A stretch of DNA of 5,104 nucleotides from Planctomycetia bacterium (GTDB lineage: Bacteria; Planctomycetota; Planctomycetia; Gemmatales; Gemmataceae), in assembly GCA_025356615.1 (NCBI GenBank), contig JANXSH010001215.1:1-5104 (forward strand), read 5' to 3'. Positions 3,690 through 5,104 of this stretch are shown here, in pieces (within the stretch, counting starts at the first letter, position 1; every line of letters begins with the position of its first letter). Under the pieces are notes generated by a model. The model was given only the letters and a program-made list of their open reading frames with translations. It was not told the DNA's origin and did no database searches. The translations under genes were made by a program, and so were the position numbers.

Positions 3690-5104
3690 CGCTCGACTCT
3701 CCCATCCTTGAGCCGATGGGCTTCCAGATGGGCGAGGGCTTCGTCAAGGTCTTCGGCCTTCGCCCGATGCCCCACCACGTCCCATAGTTCTGACTTCCAG
3801 ATCCCAGGCTTGATGACGATTGCTTGCATGAGGAGGGAATGAAGGGGAGGGGTTGTTGTTCCCTCCACCTTCCCCCCGAAGAGTCTCAAGGCCGATGCCT
3901 CGCAATAGTTCCACACGGCAAGCCCCGCCCGAAGGTGTTCCACGCCGATTGCATCCGCCCCATCCGCCAGGGCGTAGACGAGGGAGAGGCGCAGGGCGTG
4001 GGCTTCGGCCCTTGCCGTGACCTTGCCCATGATGCCCTCATGCTCGGGATGGCTCATGTACCAATCGCCCCATTCCCTCTCCGCTTCGGGAGTCCTCTTC
4101 ATTGCCCCTTCGCTCGCTCCTCTGGCGAAGGCGAGGGCATCGGCGAGAGGCTTGATGAACGGCTCAAGGATGGAGACATTGCCCCCCGAAGGTAACTTCC
4201 TCGCCCTTGAGCAAGAGACGAGGAGGAATCTGTTCAGGAAGCCGTTAGCGGCTTCCGTCCCTTTGCTCAGGTTCTCGCCCAATTCCTCGCCCGTGATATG
4301 GCCGATGACGGAAACATGATGCCCTGTTGCCTTGATGGAATTCTTCTTCCTGTTAGCTACTTCCAAGGGCTTTCCGTCGAAGGCGTTTCGCATCATATCC
4401 GAGAGGGATGAGCCTTCCCTTCGGGCCTTCTTGAACACGGATGCACACTCTCTCTCGATAGCCAAGAGCCTCTTATCCGAAGAGCTAGGCTTGGCCGTGA
4501 GATTGCCCTTCTCGTCCGCCTCGAAAGTCTCATCTTGAAGTCTTTCGGCAAGCCCCTCGCCTGAGCCAAGCCCGAAGGAGATACACGCCTTCGCCCATGC
4601 GTGATCGGCCTTTTCCATGAGCCATGAGACGACGGATTCGCTCTGGCCTTTCCTCGCCGTCGTCGCCCCGACGAGGAGGGCGAAGAGATTACATCCATGA
4701 CGATCCGCCCCCGCCTGAGCATGGGGCTTCGGCCCTACGGCATTGCCGAAGGCCGTGAGGAGTGAGACGAGGATAGCAGCGGGATCGGCTTCCGTCTCGG
4801 GTTCGATGGCTTTGGTGATGCTTCCGAGAAGCCCATGAAAGGCGTCGGGATGGAGGGTGAGGCGAGGGGGAGGAACAACAACCCTCTCCCCCTTCTCCGG
4901 ATCGGCTTCGCCCCTTTCCGTTATCGGAATTCCGATATCGCCTTCGGAAGGAAGATCGAAGGTGAAGGGAATCGGGGAATCGGGGAATTGGGGAAATGAA
5001 TCCTCCTGAGCCTGAGCCGTGGATTCCCCAATTCCCCAATTCCCCATTTCCCCGCCCAATTCCAATATTCGGATTCCCATATTGGAATCGTCGGGAGTCA
5101 AGGG
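3542..5104 (-). CDS. DUF3987/YfjI-type P-loop ATPase, primase-helicase-like; N-terminus beyond right edge
   Basis: The frame is open from the window edge to TGA at 3544-3542 (520 residues visible). A TTG at 5101 and an ATG at 5080 are in frame, but neither has a convincing ribosome binding site, so the gene may start further right. Numbering is from the TTG. The conserved domain spans about 86-412: LHPDAFHGLLGSI and EADPAAILVSLLTAFGN, a degenerate Walker A (GATTARKGQS, 145-154), SFGLGSGEGL, a Walker B-like DKRLLAIERE (209-218), VSVIGHIT (263-270), NGFLNRFL (286-293, possible arginine finger) and WNYCEASALRLFG. The last part (about 420-473) looks like a winged helix. I recognise the pattern as the DUF3987/YfjI group, found in phages, plasmids and integrated islands and often linked to primase domains; a replication-initiation or helicase role is the usual inference. 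Residues 19-45 and 476-501 are encoded by G-rich repeats and probably lie outside the folded domain. Confidence 0.82.
   Translation of the reverse strand, partial: PLTPDDSNMGIRILELGGEMGNWGIGESTAQAQEDSFPQFPDSPIPFTFDLPSEGDIGIPITERGEADPEKGERVVVPPPRLTLHPDAFHGLLGSITKAIEPETEADPAAILVSLLTAFGNAVGPKPHAQAGADRHGCNLFALLVGATTARKGQSESVVSWLMEKADHAWAKACISFGLGSGEGLAERLQDETFEADEKGNLTAKPSSSDKRLLAIERECASVFKKARREGSSLSDMMRNAFDGKPLEVANRKKNSIKATGHHVSVIGHITGEELGENLSKGTEAANGFLNRFLLVSCSRARKLPSGGNVSILEPFIKPLADALAFARGASEGAMKRTPEAEREWGDWYMSHPEHEGIMGKVTARAEAHALRLSLVYALADGADAIGVEHLRAGLAVWNYCEASALRLFGGKVEGTTTPPLHSLLMQAIVIKPGIWKSELWDVVGHRAKAEDLDEALAHLEAHRLKDGRVERWYPEWGIGEMGKLRRFPFLRIPQFPISPIPRLVPKPPRPSSGMPSLMA
3598..3675. repeat. 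Octamer-repeat inverted pair, downstream module
   Basis: GGGGAANT units form two arms. 3598-3619 is a perfect 22-bp inverted complement of 3654-3675, with a 34-nt spacer that itself holds further units. The plus strand 3598-3625 has four G4 runs separated by four-base loops (AATC, AAAT, AATT), a canonical G-quadruplex pattern. The module lies in the region read in two frames by the DUF3987 gene and the small gene. It resembles the short tandem repeats known from cyanobacteria (GGGGAAT-like units). Confidence 0.9.
3697..3703 (-). promoter_or_regulatory. Ribosome binding site of the small acidic protein
   Basis: GGGAGAG on the minus strand, 7 nt before ATG 3689. It lies inside the coding sequence of the upstream gene, as expected for translation coupled to that gene. 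It is the main evidence for an internal start here. Confidence 0.45.
4922..4937. repeat. 16-bp perfect palindrome
   Basis: TATCGGAATTCCGATA is its own reverse complement. It lies inside the DUF3987 coding sequence (IGIPI, residues 56-60), between the octamer-repeat segment and the conserved domain. It could be a protein-binding site or coincidental coding sequence. Confidence 0.6.
4967..5053. repeat. Octamer-repeat inverted pair, upstream module
   Basis: GGGGAANT units run on the plus strand at 4967-4993 and their complements at 5026-5053. The centre, 4994-5025, is unrelated. Both strands carry four-run G-quadruplex patterns: plus 4967-4993 (first run three Gs) and minus 5053-5026 (four runs of four, loops all four bases). 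The longest perfect inverted match I found is 14 bp (4982-4995 against 5024-5037 or 5032-5045). It encodes EMGNWGIGE and FPQFPDSPIP near the protein's N-terminus. Confidence 0.9.
5059..5088. repeat. 10-bp inverted repeat with 10-nt loop
   Basis: ATTCCAATAT (5059-5068) is perfectly complementary to ATATTGGAAT (5079-5088). It adjoins the upstream octamer module and covers the in-frame ATG at 5080. If the protein really starts nearby it could act as an operator or a translation-blocking hairpin; otherwise it is more structured coding sequence. Confidence 0.6.

Noticed and set aside
3824..4538. Plus-strand frames of 68-123 residues opposite the DUF3987 gene
   Set aside because: They are antisense shadows of a strongly recognisable domain, with no ribosome binding sites or motifs of note.
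5078..5101. TTG 5101 or ATG 5080 as the certain start of the DUF3987 gene
   Set aside because: Neither has a Shine-Dalgarno motif, and the frame is still open at the edge, so the gene was annotated as partial.

Overview
The window looks like a bacterial chromosome with high GC and no CCA encoded on its tRNA. The gene families (integral-membrane fatty acid desaturase, RCK-type channel without a classical filter, DUF3987/YfjI-type ATPase with G-rich octamer repeats) made me think of a planctomycete, perhaps Gemmataceae-like. That is inference from gene content only.

Left part (1-2953): three genes on the minus strand with strongly GC-rich third codon positions. In transcription order they are a membrane-anchored single-HKD phospholipase D-like protein (2953-2213), a three-histidine-box fatty acid desaturase (2073-703), and a two-TM ion channel with an RCK/TrkA-N domain that runs off the left edge (691 to <1). 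The desaturase and channel are only 11 bp apart, and the channel's ribosome binding site abuts the desaturase stop codon, so they are almost certainly one operon. All three products act at the membrane, but no shared pathway can be shown.

Middle (2954-3275): a plus-strand tRNA-Leu(CAA) at 3055-3137 with its own sigma70-like promoter, followed by a 20-bp hairpin and a run of 11-bp repeats. No protein gene lies here.

Right part (3276-5104): two overlapping minus-strand genes with different codon habits (more GAA, CGA, AGG, GGA). One is a DUF3987-type P-loop protein, a family common in integrated elements, open at the right edge. The other is a small acidic protein of unknown function. GGGGAANT octamer repeats, arranged as inverted pairs, sit at both ends of the DUF3987 domain and are translated into its tails. 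The downstream pair is read in two frames where the two genes overlap. The change in composition right after a tRNA 3' end suggests that an integrative element may start there, but no integrase or second att copy is visible in the window.
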